A stretch of DNA of 14,510 bases from positions 1 through 14,510 of the forward strand of contig JBDSLU010000279.1 of the NCBI GenBank assembly GCA_039916225.1. Direction: 5' to 3'. The DNA comes from JBDSLU01 sp039916225. Lineage in GTDB: Bacteria; Acidobacteriota; Vicinamibacteria; Vicinamibacterales; Vicinamibacteraceae. Shown here one piece after another: positions 1-8,259 of this stretch. Numbering within the stretch: position 1 is the first letter of the stretch; every line of letters begins with the position of its first letter. Under the pieces are notes generated by a model. It ran no database searches, was not told the origin of the DNA, and saw only the letters and a program-made list of their open reading frames with translations. A program made the position numbers and the translations under genes.

Positions 1-907
1 CGCCCCAATTGGTGACGTAGAGATCGATGCGGCCGTCGCCGTCGGCGTCGCCGGCGCAGACGCCCTGGCCCCAGGCCGCGAGGTCGACGCCGGCCTGTGC
101 CGACACATCCTCGAATCGCCAGCCACCGAGGTTGCGGAAGAGCGCGTTGCGATGCGCGATGCGCTGCCGCGTCGGGGACAGCTCGGCGCCGGTGACGACG
201 TAGACGTCGAGCCGGCCGTCGCCGTCGTAGTCGAGCAGCGCGATGCCGTTGCCGCCCGATTCGAGGATGTGGTCTTTCGTCCGGCCGCCGCTGTAGGCCG
301 TGACCGGCAGGGTCGTGGGCTCCTCGAAGGTGACGGGCGAGGTGACCGGGGCCGCCGACGCCGCGCCCGCACCAGGCGGAGGTCCCGCTGGTCCCATCGC
401 GCTGGCATGGCCCCCGTAGACCGGGTCCTTCACCTTCGACTGGCTGAAACCGCCCTGGAAGGCGAGGCCCAGCGCCACCTCGCCCTCGAGACGGACGCGG
501 GTGCGGTCGAGCAGCGCGAGCACGGGGCCGAGGTCGCCGCGCTGGTCCGTTGCGGCGGCCAGCGTCGCCACGGTGTCCGCGGCCGCGCGCAATGCCGCGC
601 GCAGATCGGTCTCGAATAGTGGCGCCGCGGCGCTGGCCGTCGCTGGCGGTTCAGCGCCCAGCGTCCGCAGGCGACCGGCGGCGTCGCGCAACGCCGCGGC
701 GCGCACGGCGGCGGGGGTGTCGGGCCGCGCCGCCCGCGTCAGCAGTGTCGTCGCGTCCCGTTGCAGCGCGACCAGGCGCATGCGGGCATCGTCCGCCGGC
801 GTGGCGGCTGGCGATTGGCGCGTTGCGCCGGCCGTGGCGCCGGCCGTCGCGATCAGAGCGATCGCGGCGGCGAGCGCCGCGAGCACGGGACGGACGCGGT
901 CGATCAT
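1..907 (-). CDS. Secreted FG-GAP/VCBS repeat protein (CRTAC1-like), N-terminal part
   Basis: The frame is open from an ATG at 907-905 to the left edge, giving 302 residues without a stop; the rest lies outside the window. Residues 1-28 look like a Sec signal peptide: arginines at 4 and 6, a long Ala/Leu/Ile core, then small residues before TRQSP. Residues about 30-160 are Ala/Arg/Leu-rich and probably helical. A Gly/Pro/Ala linker follows near 176-190. From about 205 the FG-GAP/VCBS propeller type begins, with calcium-loop motifs DYDGDGRLDVYV (from D226) and DADGDGRIDLYV (from D287), and a NALFRNLGGWRFEDVSAQAGV segment typical of CRTAC1/ASPIC-UnbV proteins between them. Such proteins are secreted or surface-bound, and their ligands are mostly unknown. 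The UnbV/ASPIC C-terminal domain would lie beyond the edge and cannot be checked. It is divergent from the DUF4112 gene. Confidence 0.85.
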   Translation of the reverse strand, partial: MIDRVRPVLAALAAAIALIATAGATAGATRQSPAATPADDARMRLVALQRDATTLLTRAARPDTPAAVRAAALRDAAGRLRTLGAEPPATASAAAPLFETDLRAALRAAADTVATLAAATDQRGDLGPVLALLDRTRVRLEGEVALGLAFQGGFSQSKVKDPVYGGHASAMGPAGPPPGAGAASAAPVTSPVTFEEPTTLPVTAYSGGRTKDHILESGGNGIALLDYDGDGRLDVYVVTGAELSPTRQRIAHRNALFRNLGGWRFEDVSAQAGVDLAAWGQGVCAGDADGDGRIDLYVTNWG

Positions 908-1075
908 CGAGCCCAACGGATCCCCCAAACGGATCCATTGTGGCCCAGGTGCGCTCCAGCGACCCGTCAGCGGCAGGACGTCGACTGCCCGCCGGCTGTG
1001 CCGGCCGCGGTCGCCGGTCGGCGAGCGGCCGGGCCGTCGTGTACTGTGGAAGCCAGTCCGTCAGAGCCGACCATC
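908..1075. other. Divergent intergenic region (FG-GAP gene / DUF4112 gene)
   Basis: These 168 bases separate two divergently transcribed genes and must carry the promoter of each, unless transcription starts further out. No convincing -10/-35 pair, operator palindrome or riboswitch fold was found on either strand. Confidence 0.5.
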
Positions 1076-1537
1076 ATGCCGATCGATCCCTCGCGTCTCG
1101 TGCTCCTGCGCCGGTGGGCGGTGCTGCTCGACAGCGCCTTCGCGATCCCGGGACTGCCGGTCCGCTTCGGCTTCGACGCGCTCCTCGGCCTCGTGCCCGG
1201 CTTGGGCGACCTCGCCACGCCGACGTTCACGGTGCTGCTCCTTGCCACCGGGGTCCGGATGCGGGTGCCGACCGTCGTCCTGGCGCGCATGGTCATGCAC
1301 GCCGGCGTCGACGCGCTGGTCGGCCTCGTGCCGATCGTCGGCGACCTGTTCGACGTGGGATGGAAGGCCAACCTGCGCAACCTGGACCTGCTCGAGCGGC
1401 ACGCGGTGCCGGGGACGCAGGCCAGCCCCGGTGACGCCAGGTTCGTCGCTGCGGGTGTGGCGCTGATGGTGCTGGTCGGTGTCATCGCGCTGATTCCCGT
1501 CGCGCTGGTCGTCTGGCTGTTGCTCAAGGTCGGCTGA
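1076..1537 (+). CDS. DUF4112 family small membrane protein
   Basis: This is a 153-residue protein of the DUF4112 family, whose function is unknown. The family pattern is clear: an N-terminal segment LLDSAFAIPG (17-26), then GFDALLGLVPGLGD (32-45), and a second related GLVPIVGDLFDVGWKANLRN block at 83-102. Hydrophobic stretches lie at about 36-60 and 123-149; the last is a strong C-terminal membrane helix. Internal similarity between the two LVPxxGD blocks suggests a duplicated hairpin. The ATG at 1076 was chosen because homologues begin just before the LLD..IPG segment; the ribosome site upstream is weak. The frame stays open upstream to 761, but that part reads antisense to the FG-GAP gene and is Arg-rich without family similarity. 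The GNAT gene follows 20 bases downstream, so the two are probably co-transcribed. No link to purine metabolism is evident. Confidence 0.85.
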   Translation: MPIDPSRLVLLRRWAVLLDSAFAIPGLPVRFGFDALLGLVPGLGDLATPTFTVLLLATGVRMRVPTVVLARMVMHAGVDALVGLVPIVGDLFDVGWKANLRNLDLLERHAVPGTQASPGDARFVAAGVALMVLVGVIALIPVALVVWLLLKVG

Positions 1538-1544
1538 ACGGATC

Positions 1545-1550
1545 AGGAGG
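1545..1550 (+). promoter_or_regulatory. Shine-Dalgarno site of the GNAT gene
   Basis: AGGAGG lies 7 bases before GTG 1558 and 10 bases before the adjacent in-frame ATG 1561. It fixes the gene start to this pair but does not decide between the two codons. Confidence 0.75.
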
Positions 1551-1557
1551 CCGCGCA

Positions 1558-2097
1558 GTGATGGTCGAGGGACCCCGCACGATCGCGATTCGCGAATGGC
1601 GACACGCCGACGCCGCCGCACTGGCGCGACTGGCGGACGATCGCGAGGTGTGGCTGGGGCTGCGCGATCTGTTCCCGCACCCGTACGGGATCGGCGACGC
1701 GCTGGCCTTCATCGATCTGGCCGGCCGGGTGGAACCGCAGACCTTCTTCGCCATCGACGCGGATGGCGAGCTGGTCGGCGGCATCGGCTACACGCAGCGG
1801 GCCGATGTCGAGCGCATCGGGGCCGAAGTCGGCTATTGGCTCGGCCGCGCGTTCTGGGGTCGAGGTATCGCGACCGCGGCCCTCCGCATCCTCACCGCGC
1901 ACGCCTTTGCGGCGCACCCTGAGCTGCAGCGCCTGTTCGCCGTGCCGTTTGCGTCGAACGCGGCGTCGGCGCGCGTGCTCGAGAAGGCCGGCTACACGCG
2001 CGAGGGCACGCTGCGGCACAGCGCCATCAAGGACGGCCGCGTCCTCGATCAGTGGATGTACGCCATGGTGCGGACGGACTCCGGCCCGGCGCGATGA
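1558..2097 (+). CDS. GNAT family N-acetyltransferase (RimJ/RimL type)
   Basis: A 179-residue protein (178 if the ATG at 1561 is used) that should transfer an acetyl group from acetyl-CoA to an amine of a protein terminus or small molecule; the substrate cannot be told. The N-terminal strand and helix TIAIREWRHADAAALARLA fit the RimJ/RimL group (Acetyltransf_3). The acetyl-CoA motif A is GRAFWGRGIATAAL at 96-109, with the Q/R-x-x-G-x-G/A pattern as RGIATA. Motif B is visible as FASNAASARVLEKAGYTREG (131-150), with the usual Asn and the LEKxGF/Y pattern. The length is normal for the family. It follows the DUF4112 gene closely and ends 11 bases from the end of the convergent DUF6986 gene. It is soluble, with no signal peptide or membrane segment. 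Confidence 0.9.
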   Translation: MMVEGPRTIAIREWRHADAAALARLADDREVWLGLRDLFPHPYGIGDALAFIDLAGRVEPQTFFAIDADGELVGGIGYTQRADVERIGAEVGYWLGRAFWGRGIATAALRILTAHAFAAHPELQRLFAVPFASNAASARVLEKAGYTREGTLRHSAIKDGRVLDQWMYAMVRTDSGPAR

Positions 2098-2108
2098 CCC
2101 GACGGCGA

Positions 2109-3461
2109 TCACCCAGCGCCGAGGCGCGCGCGTCGGGCGGCGAGGATCTTCGCGAACGAGCGCAGGTCGACTTCCTCCGGGGTGAGGCCGGTGCGCTCGA
2201 GATCGGCGACATCGATGGCGCCGGAGTTGAGCGCGCGCAGGAAGTAGTTCAGCAGACCCTGGCCGGTGGCGGCGTCGTCGAAGACGTCGCCGACCAGCGT
2301 CGCCTGGGCCGCCTTCTCGATGAAGTTGCGCAGACGATCCGCCGCCGGGGCGAAGCCTTCCAGGAAGAACGCGTAGCAGGTGGCGAAGCGCACCGGGATC
2401 TGCGCCGGGTGCAAATCCCAGCCCTGGTAGAAGCCGCCTTCGAGCGAGTGGCGGATGTGCCGGTGCGACAGCTGCCAGGCGTGGTGCACGGCGCCGCGAT
2501 TTTCGTCGCGCTGCATGCCGGTCAGCGACGTCCCGGCGTGTGGAGCGACCGGCAGCACGTTGGTCGATCCATCCGACAGGAAGATGCCGGTGCTGGCATA
2601 CGCGAGGAGCATGTTCCCCTTGGCCAGGTCGCACCACGGGTGATCCATCACCTGGAACGCGGCGGTGATGTTGCACGACGCGGTGTAGTCGTAGGTGCCG
2701 AAGTGCGCGCCGACGCAGCGCCCCTCGCAGGCGGCGAGGAAACCCGGCAAGGGCGACCGGCCGTCGGCGCCGATGATCGCCTGCGTGACTTCGATCATCA
2801 CCTCGCAGCGCAGCGTGCCCTCGGCCAGGCTGTGCCGGCGTTCGAGGATCTCGAACAACCGGATCAGCGTCCGCGGCTGTTCGGCGACGGTGACCTTCGG
2901 CAGCGTCACCACGAAGTTCGCCGGCAGCTGGCCGCTGGTCTCGCCGAGCAGCGTGTCGAGGAAGGTCTCGAGCGTGCGGGCGCTGCGCGCCTTCCATTCC
3001 TCGCCCATCGACTTGATGCGGATGCCGAGGAACGGCGACAGCGTGCCCTCGCGCATGCCGCGCGCGACCTCCCGCGCCGCGCTGATCGCGGTGGCGTCTT
3101 CCTCGGCGTCCGGGCGCGCGCCGAAGCCATCCTCGAAGTCGATGCGGAAGTCCTCGACCGGCTCGCGTTCGAGCTTGCGGCGCACGCGCTCGTGGACCGT
3201 CGTGGCCAGCCAGCCTTGATGATCGGTCGTGAAGCCGACGCCGCGGGCGAACTCGGCGGGGCTGTTGCCGTAGGCGTCCATCGTGGCGCGAGCGACCGCG
3301 CCCAGACGCGAGGTGGTCTCGGCCTTGAACAGCTGGGCGCCGCCGTAGACGGTGTGCACCGGCTGCCGCGCCGAGCGGTCGCCGGGATACACCTGCATGA
3401 AGGCACGGTTGGCCGCACCCAGCGTTTCGAGGTGCGCGTGAGCCTCGTCGAGCAGAGTCAT
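2109..3461 (-). CDS. DUF6986 protein, CitE/HpcH-HpaI aldolase superfamily
   Basis: A 450-residue soluble protein resembling the DUF6986 family, which is related to the CitE/HpcH aldolase and malate synthase TIM barrels. Motifs in order: a DFEDGFG block at 108-114, like the DFED/DLED acid pair of malate synthase and CitE; FLGIRIKS at 144-151; VVTLPKV at 184-190, like the CitE PK motif; EVMIEVTQAI at 220-229, where E224 matches the metal-binding Glu; GTYDYTA at 255-261, where D258 matches the metal-binding Asp; and GWDLHPAQIPVRFA at 347-360, like the K..IHPxQ motif. Family members are often called aldolase or phosphoenolpyruvate kinase without proof. It is the last gene of the ureide operon, 4 bases after uraH. 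Since purine breakdown ends in ureidoglycolate and glyoxylate, I infer that it handles one of these, for example by glyoxylate condensation. The reaction is not established. Confidence 0.8.
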   Translation of the reverse strand: MTLLDEAHAHLETLGAANRAFMQVYPGDRSARQPVHTVYGGAQLFKAETTSRLGAVARATMDAYGNSPAEFARGVGFTTDHQGWLATTVHERVRRKLEREPVEDFRIDFEDGFGARPDAEEDATAISAAREVARGMREGTLSPFLGIRIKSMGEEWKARSARTLETFLDTLLGETSGQLPANFVVTLPKVTVAEQPRTLIRLFEILERRHSLAEGTLRCEVMIEVTQAIIGADGRSPLPGFLAACEGRCVGAHFGTYDYTASCNITAAFQVMDHPWCDLAKGNMLLAYASTGIFLSDGSTNVLPVAPHAGTSLTGMQRDENRGAVHHAWQLSHRHIRHSLEGGFYQGWDLHPAQIPVRFATCYAFFLEGFAPAADRLRNFIEKAAQATLVGDVFDDAATGQGLLNYFLRALNSGAIDVADLERTGLTPEEVDLRSFAKILAARRARLGAG

Positions 3462-3465
3462 CGGA

Positions 3466-3807
3466 TCACGTGCCTCGGTAGGTGGAGTAACCGAACGGGC
3501 TGAGGAGCAGCGGGATGTGATGGTGCTCGTCGGCGTCCATCACGGCGAAGACCACGTCGACGTGCGGATAGAACTGCGGACGTCCCGACGCCGCGAAGTA
3601 AGCGCCGGTGTCGAAGGTCAGGCGATAGGTCTGCGCGCCGAGCGTGCCCGGCGGCACGAAATCGGTGACGCGCCCCTGTTCGTTGGTTACCCGCTCGCCG
3701 ATGGTGCGGGCGTGTCCCTCGGCATCGAGGACGTCGAGCCGCACCCGGAGGCCGACCGCCGGTCGCCCCAGCGCCGTATCGAGCACGTGCGAGGTAATCG
3801 TACTCAT
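3466..3807 (-). CDS. uraH: 5-hydroxyisourate hydrolase
   Basis: A 113-residue transthyretin-related enzyme that hydrolyses 5-hydroxyisourate, the product of urate oxidase, to OHCU. The N-terminal signature MSTITSHVLDTALGRPA and the C-terminal HHHIPLLLSPFGYSTYRGT are diagnostic. The catalytic set is present: H7, R46 and the His cluster H95-H97, plus the C-terminal tetrapeptide. That tetrapeptide reads YRGT rather than the usual YRGS. The length is standard for a cytoplasmic bacterial form, and there is no signal peptide. The ATG at 3807 overlaps the stop of the alc-uraD gene by four bases (ATGA), indicating translational coupling. UraH and the UraD domain act consecutively, so equal production makes sense. 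DUF6986 follows after 4 bases. Confidence 0.97.
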   Translation of the reverse strand: MSTITSHVLDTALGRPAVGLRVRLDVLDAEGHARTIGERVTNEQGRVTDFVPPGTLGAQTYRLTFDTGAYFAASGRPQFYPHVDVVFAVMDADEHHHIPLLLSPFGYSTYRGT

Positions 3808-5369
3808 GACGACAGCTTCTCCAGGCGGAGTCGCGTGATCTTGGCCTGCTCCACCGCGGCGACCTGCAGTTCGGAGTCGGCATCGTGGGGCAGGCGCGCC
3901 TGCAGCCGCGCCAGCATTTCGGCCGCGGTCTTGCCGGTCGCGCACACCAGGAACACGTAGCCGAACTTCTGGCGGTAGCGGGCGTTGCCGTCGCGCAGCG
4001 CCTCGAGCGTCGCGTCGTCGGCGCCGGCCACGCCGGCCTGCTCCGCCGACGCCCACGCGGCGGTCGACGCGAAGCGCTGTCGCAGCGACGCGATGTCCGA
4101 TCCGATTTCCGGGTGGTGCGAGAACGCCTCGAGCATGTCGGCCTTCTCCATCTGCGTCCAGACGCCGGCGGCGGCCTTGAGCAGCGCCTCGGTCGACGCG
4201 AACGGTCGCTGCGTCAGCAGCCAGCCGGCCCACCGCGTCGCCCCGCAGCAGCGGAGGAGCGCGGCGCGGGCGTCGTCGATGGACAGCGCGTTGAGGACGG
4301 CGTGCGGTTCGGCGGCGAGCGTGCCCCACAGGCGCAGCCGGCTGACGCCGCCGTCCGGATGGATGTTCAGCCGGACGTGCGAGACCGGCCCGTGCGCAGC
4401 GACGTCGGTGGTGAAGAAGCGCCGCTCGTCGGCGTTCAGCTTCACCTCGGCCAGCAGCGGCAGCCACGCCTGGCTGGTGATCAGGTCGGTGATCCGCGCG
4501 CCGGATGCGTCGATGCCCTGCAGCGAGCATCGATCCGGATAGTTGCCCTTGAAATGGTTGGTGTCGATTTCGATCGTGTTGATGGTGCCGCGGGCGCCGA
4601 GGCGGACGAGGATCCAGTCGTGCGCGGCGCCGTGTGCGGCGGCACGCTTGCGGCGCGTCTCCCAGCCGCCGCCCATGTTCTCGGCCCGGCCAGGCAGGAG
4701 CAGGTTGTTCATCGGCCCGAAGAAGGCGTCGGAGCAGGCGAGGGCCAGCCCGCCGTTGGCCACGGCGGCGAGATCGACGCTGCCTTCGATGGCGTGGCTG
4801 CGAGTCTCGCGATCGAGCGCCGGTGGCGTCCACTCGGCGGCGACCCGGCCGAAGACGCGGAAGCGCGCGACCCCGCCGTCAGGAAAGATGTTCAGCCGGA
4901 CGTGCGTGATCGACCCGCCCGGCGTCGCCGCCGGCGGGGACGCCGCGAAGAGATTCTGGGCGTCGGGCCGCACCGGCATCTGCGGCAGCAGTTCGGTCCA
5001 CTGCAGCGCCTGCAGCGCCGCCAGCGTCGTGCCGCGTGGCGCGTGCAGGCCGTCGATCGACACGAACGCCGGGCTGTTGCCGACGAAGTAGTGGGTGTCG
5101 ACGTCGAAGCCGACGACGGTGCCCGGGGCGCCGAGCTCGAGCACGCACCAGTCGTAGCCGGGGCCGCGTTTGCGCCGGCTCTCCCAGCCATCCATCCACT
5201 TGCCGCGGTCGGTGAACTTGCCCTCGACGAAGACACCGCGGCCGGGCTCGATCAGGTTGTTGGCGCTGGCGAAGAAGTCGTCGCTGGTCCCGAGCACCGT
5301 GCCGCCCACACCGATGGCGGCGAGGTCGATCAGTCCGGTGAACGCGGCGCTGCTGGCGGTGTCGGTCAC
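3804..5369 (-). CDS. Allantoicase-OHCU decarboxylase fusion protein
   Basis: A 521-residue bifunctional protein. Residues about 10-350 form allantoicase (allantoate to ureidoglycolate plus urea), built from two homologous halves. Half one has DDFFASANNLI (30-40), GWESRRKR (61-68), DTHYFVGN (91-98) and HVRLNIFPDGGVARFRVFG (156-174). Half two has DAFFGPMNNLL (214-224), GWETRRKR (235-242), DTNHFKGNYP (269-278) and HVRLNIHPDGGVSRLRLWG (331-349). Residues about 358-521 form OHCU decarboxylase (UraD, OHCU to S-allantoin), with HPEIG at 419-423 (catalytic H419), E443-Q444, and a NARYRQKFGYVFLVCATGK stretch at 462-480. The start is GTG 5369: it overlaps the allB stop as GTGA, has GGGAGG four bases upstream, and places the first residue just before the allantoicase domain. 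The longer open frame upstream is antisense-like Arg/Pro-rich sequence inside allB. Both domains look intact. Confidence 0.93.
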   Translation of the reverse strand: MTDTASSAAFTGLIDLAAIGVGGTVLGTSDDFFASANNLIEPGRGVFVEGKFTDRGKWMDGWESRRKRGPGYDWCVLELGAPGTVVGFDVDTHYFVGNSPAFVSIDGLHAPRGTTLAALQALQWTELLPQMPVRPDAQNLFAASPPAATPGGSITHVRLNIFPDGGVARFRVFGRVAAEWTPPALDRETRSHAIEGSVDLAAVANGGLALACSDAFFGPMNNLLLPGRAENMGGGWETRRKRAAAHGAAHDWILVRLGARGTINTIEIDTNHFKGNYPDRCSLQGIDASGARITDLITSQAWLPLLAEVKLNADERRFFTTDVAAHGPVSHVRLNIHPDGGVSRLRLWGTLAAEPHAVLNALSIDDARAALLRCCGATRWAGWLLTQRPFASTEALLKAAAGVWTQMEKADMLEAFSHHPEIGSDIASLRQRFASTAAWASAEQAGVAGADDATLEALRDGNARYRQKFGYVFLVCATGKTAAEMLARLQARLPHDADSELQVAAVEQAKITRLRLEKLSS

Positions 5370-6709
5370 GCGGCCTCCCGATGCAGCAGGACGCGGCCAA
5401 TCGGCCCTGCCGGATGTCCCTGTCCGTCGTAGACTTCGTGCCCGCGCAGGAACGTCCGGTGGACGCGCCCGCGCAGCGCCGCCCCGACGTAGGGCGAGAT
5501 GGGGTGACGATAGAACAATCCGTCCGCCGACACGGTGAATGATTCGTCCGGATCCCAGACGACGAGGTCGGCGTCGTAGCCGGTCGCCAACCGGCCCTTC
5601 GATCGCTGCCGGCCGGCCAGCCGGGCCGGGGCCGTGCTCATCCACGCCGACAGCTGATCGAGACGCGCGCCTCGCCGGGCCGCCTCGGTCCAGACGACCG
5701 ACAGGCCGTGCTGCAGCGAGGCGATGCCGCCCCACGCGGCCATGAAGTCGCCGCGCTCGGCCAGCTTCATCGCCGGCGGGCACGGGCTGTGATCGCTGAC
5801 GATGGCGTCGATGACGCCCTCGAACAGAGCGGCCCACAGGGCATCGCGATTCTCGCGATCGCGGATCGGGGGCGCGCACTTGAACTGCGTCGCACCGTCA
5901 GGGATCGCCTCGGCCTCGAGGCACAGGTAGTGCGGGCAGGTCTCGACGGTCAACGGCAGCCCCTCGTCACGGGCCCGGCGAATCGCGTCGACGGCGGACG
6001 CCGAGCCGAGGTGGACGATGTGCACCGGGCAGCGCGTCTCGCGGCACAGATCGATCAGCAGACCGATCGCCGCGTCTTCCCAGGCACGCGGACGCGACGC
6101 GACGTAGCCGGCGTAGGAACGCGGATCGGCCGGCGTCGGTGCGCCCAAATCGCGCCCAACGTCGAGCTCGGCATGGGCGAGCAGCGGCAGCCCGTGATCG
6201 CGTAGCACTGGCATCGCTTCACGCAGTTCGCGTTCACCGACGTGCGGGAACTCGTCGATGCCGGAAGGGACCATGAACGCCTTGCCGCCGAGGACACCGG
6301 CGCGGGCCAGGGAGATCAGATCGCCGCCGTTGCCCGGCACGACGCCAGCCCACAGCCCGACGTCGACGAAGCGCTTGCCTTCGCTGGCCGCCAGCTTGGC
6401 CGCGAGCGCCGCCGGCGTGGTGGTGACGGGCGAGCTGTTGAGCGGCATGTCGACGAGCGTCGTGACGCCGCCGGCCGCCGCGGCCCGGGTCGCCGTCTCG
6501 AAGCCTTCCCAGTCGCGGCCCGGATCGTTGACGTGGACGTGGCTGTCGACGAGCCCGGGCGAGACGACGCGGTCGCCGACGTCCTCGACGTCGGGCATGA
6601 CGATGCGCTCGGGCACCACCGCCTCGATGCGTCCGCCGCTGAACAGCACGGTGCCCGGCCCGACGCCGTCGGGCCGCACGATCCGCAGGCTGCTCAGGCC
6701 GCGTGTCAT
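5366..6709 (-). CDS. allB: Allantoinase
   Basis: A 447-residue cyclic amidohydrolase of the dihydroorotase/allantoinase group, opening allantoin to allantoate. Binuclear metal ligands are visible: H57 and H59 in DSHVHVNDPG, the carboxylated lysine K143 in GGKAFM, H179 in LLAHAE, H233 in IVHLGS and D306 in SDHSPC. The DMPLNSSPVTTT stretch (87-98) and the CPHYLCLEAEAIP block (258-270) are typical of allantoinases rather than dihydropyrimidinases. The C-terminal GRLATGYDADLVVWDPD (372-388) is the usual amidohydrolase end. Length is normal and all ligands are intact. It is the first gene of the minus-strand ureide operon and overlaps the alc-uraD start by four bases (GTGA). The ATG at 6709 is preceded by a possible TACAAT -10 element; no good ribosome site is seen. 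Confidence 0.97.
   Translation of the reverse strand: MTRGLSSLRIVRPDGVGPGTVLFSGGRIEAVVPERIVMPDVEDVGDRVVSPGLVDSHVHVNDPGRDWEGFETATRAAAAGGVTTLVDMPLNSSPVTTTPAALAAKLAASEGKRFVDVGLWAGVVPGNGGDLISLARAGVLGGKAFMVPSGIDEFPHVGERELREAMPVLRDHGLPLLAHAELDVGRDLGAPTPADPRSYAGYVASRPRAWEDAAIGLLIDLCRETRCPVHIVHLGSASAVDAIRRARDEGLPLTVETCPHYLCLEAEAIPDGATQFKCAPPIRDRENRDALWAALFEGVIDAIVSDHSPCPPAMKLAERGDFMAAWGGIASLQHGLSVVWTEAARRGARLDQLSAWMSTAPARLAGRQRSKGRLATGYDADLVVWDPDESFTVSADGLFYRHPISPYVGAALRGRVHRTFLRGHEVYDGQGHPAGPIGRVLLHREAA
5374..5379 (-). promoter_or_regulatory. Shine-Dalgarno site deciding the alc-uraD GTG start
   Basis: On the minus strand GGGAGG stands four bases before GTG 5369. Together with the GTGA overlap with the allB stop, it supports a start here and not further upstream inside allB. 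Confidence 0.65.
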
Positions 6710-6743
6710 CAGAACACCAGTTCGCCGGTCATTTCTGGGCGCG

Positions 6744-6749
6744 ATTGTA
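6744..6749 (-). promoter_or_regulatory. Possible -10 element of the allB operon
   Basis: Minus-strand TACAAT sits in a short AT-richer island of the 125-base divergent region and would start transcription about 30 bases before the allB ATG. The matching -35 (CTGGCT at 16 bases spacing) is poor, so this is a weak prediction. Confidence 0.35.
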
Positions 6750-6823
6750 TCTCCGAGCCGTCGAGAGCCAGGCGTGGAGGCGCCTCGCTCGTCGAATGTA
6801 GCGACGCCTTCATTCCGGGCTCG

Positions 6824-6829
6824 TATACT
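6824..6829 (+). promoter_or_regulatory. Possible -10 element of xdhAB, leaderless start
   Basis: Plus-strand TATACT ends five bases before the ATG at 6835. Transcription usually starts 6-8 bases after a -10 hexamer, so the mRNA would begin at or next to the A of the start codon. No Shine-Dalgarno site precedes this ATG, which fits a leaderless transcript. A weak -35 (GCGACG at 6801-6806, 17 bases upstream, matching only the central GAC) is the best partner. Confidence 0.45.
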
Positions 6830-6834
6830 GGGCC

Positions 6835-8255
<1,421 letters not shown>

Positions 8256-8259
<4 letters not shown>

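Noticed and set aside
2052..3503. A 483-codon plus-strand frame opposite the DUF6986 gene
   Set aside because: The composition is Arg/Gly/Ala/Asp-rich without domain motifs, while the opposite strand carries a complete conserved enzyme.
5370..5879. N-terminal 170-codon extension of the alc-uraD fusion
   Set aside because: It overlaps the conserved C-terminal end of allB, is Arg/Pro-rich with no domain, and the GTG at 5369 has its own ribosome site and the GTGA overlap.
6709..6732. Seven-codon leader (MTGELVF) before allB ending in a TGATG overlap
   Set aside because: It lacks a ribosome site and any attenuator-like hairpin or regulatory codon run; a short frame of this kind is expected by chance.
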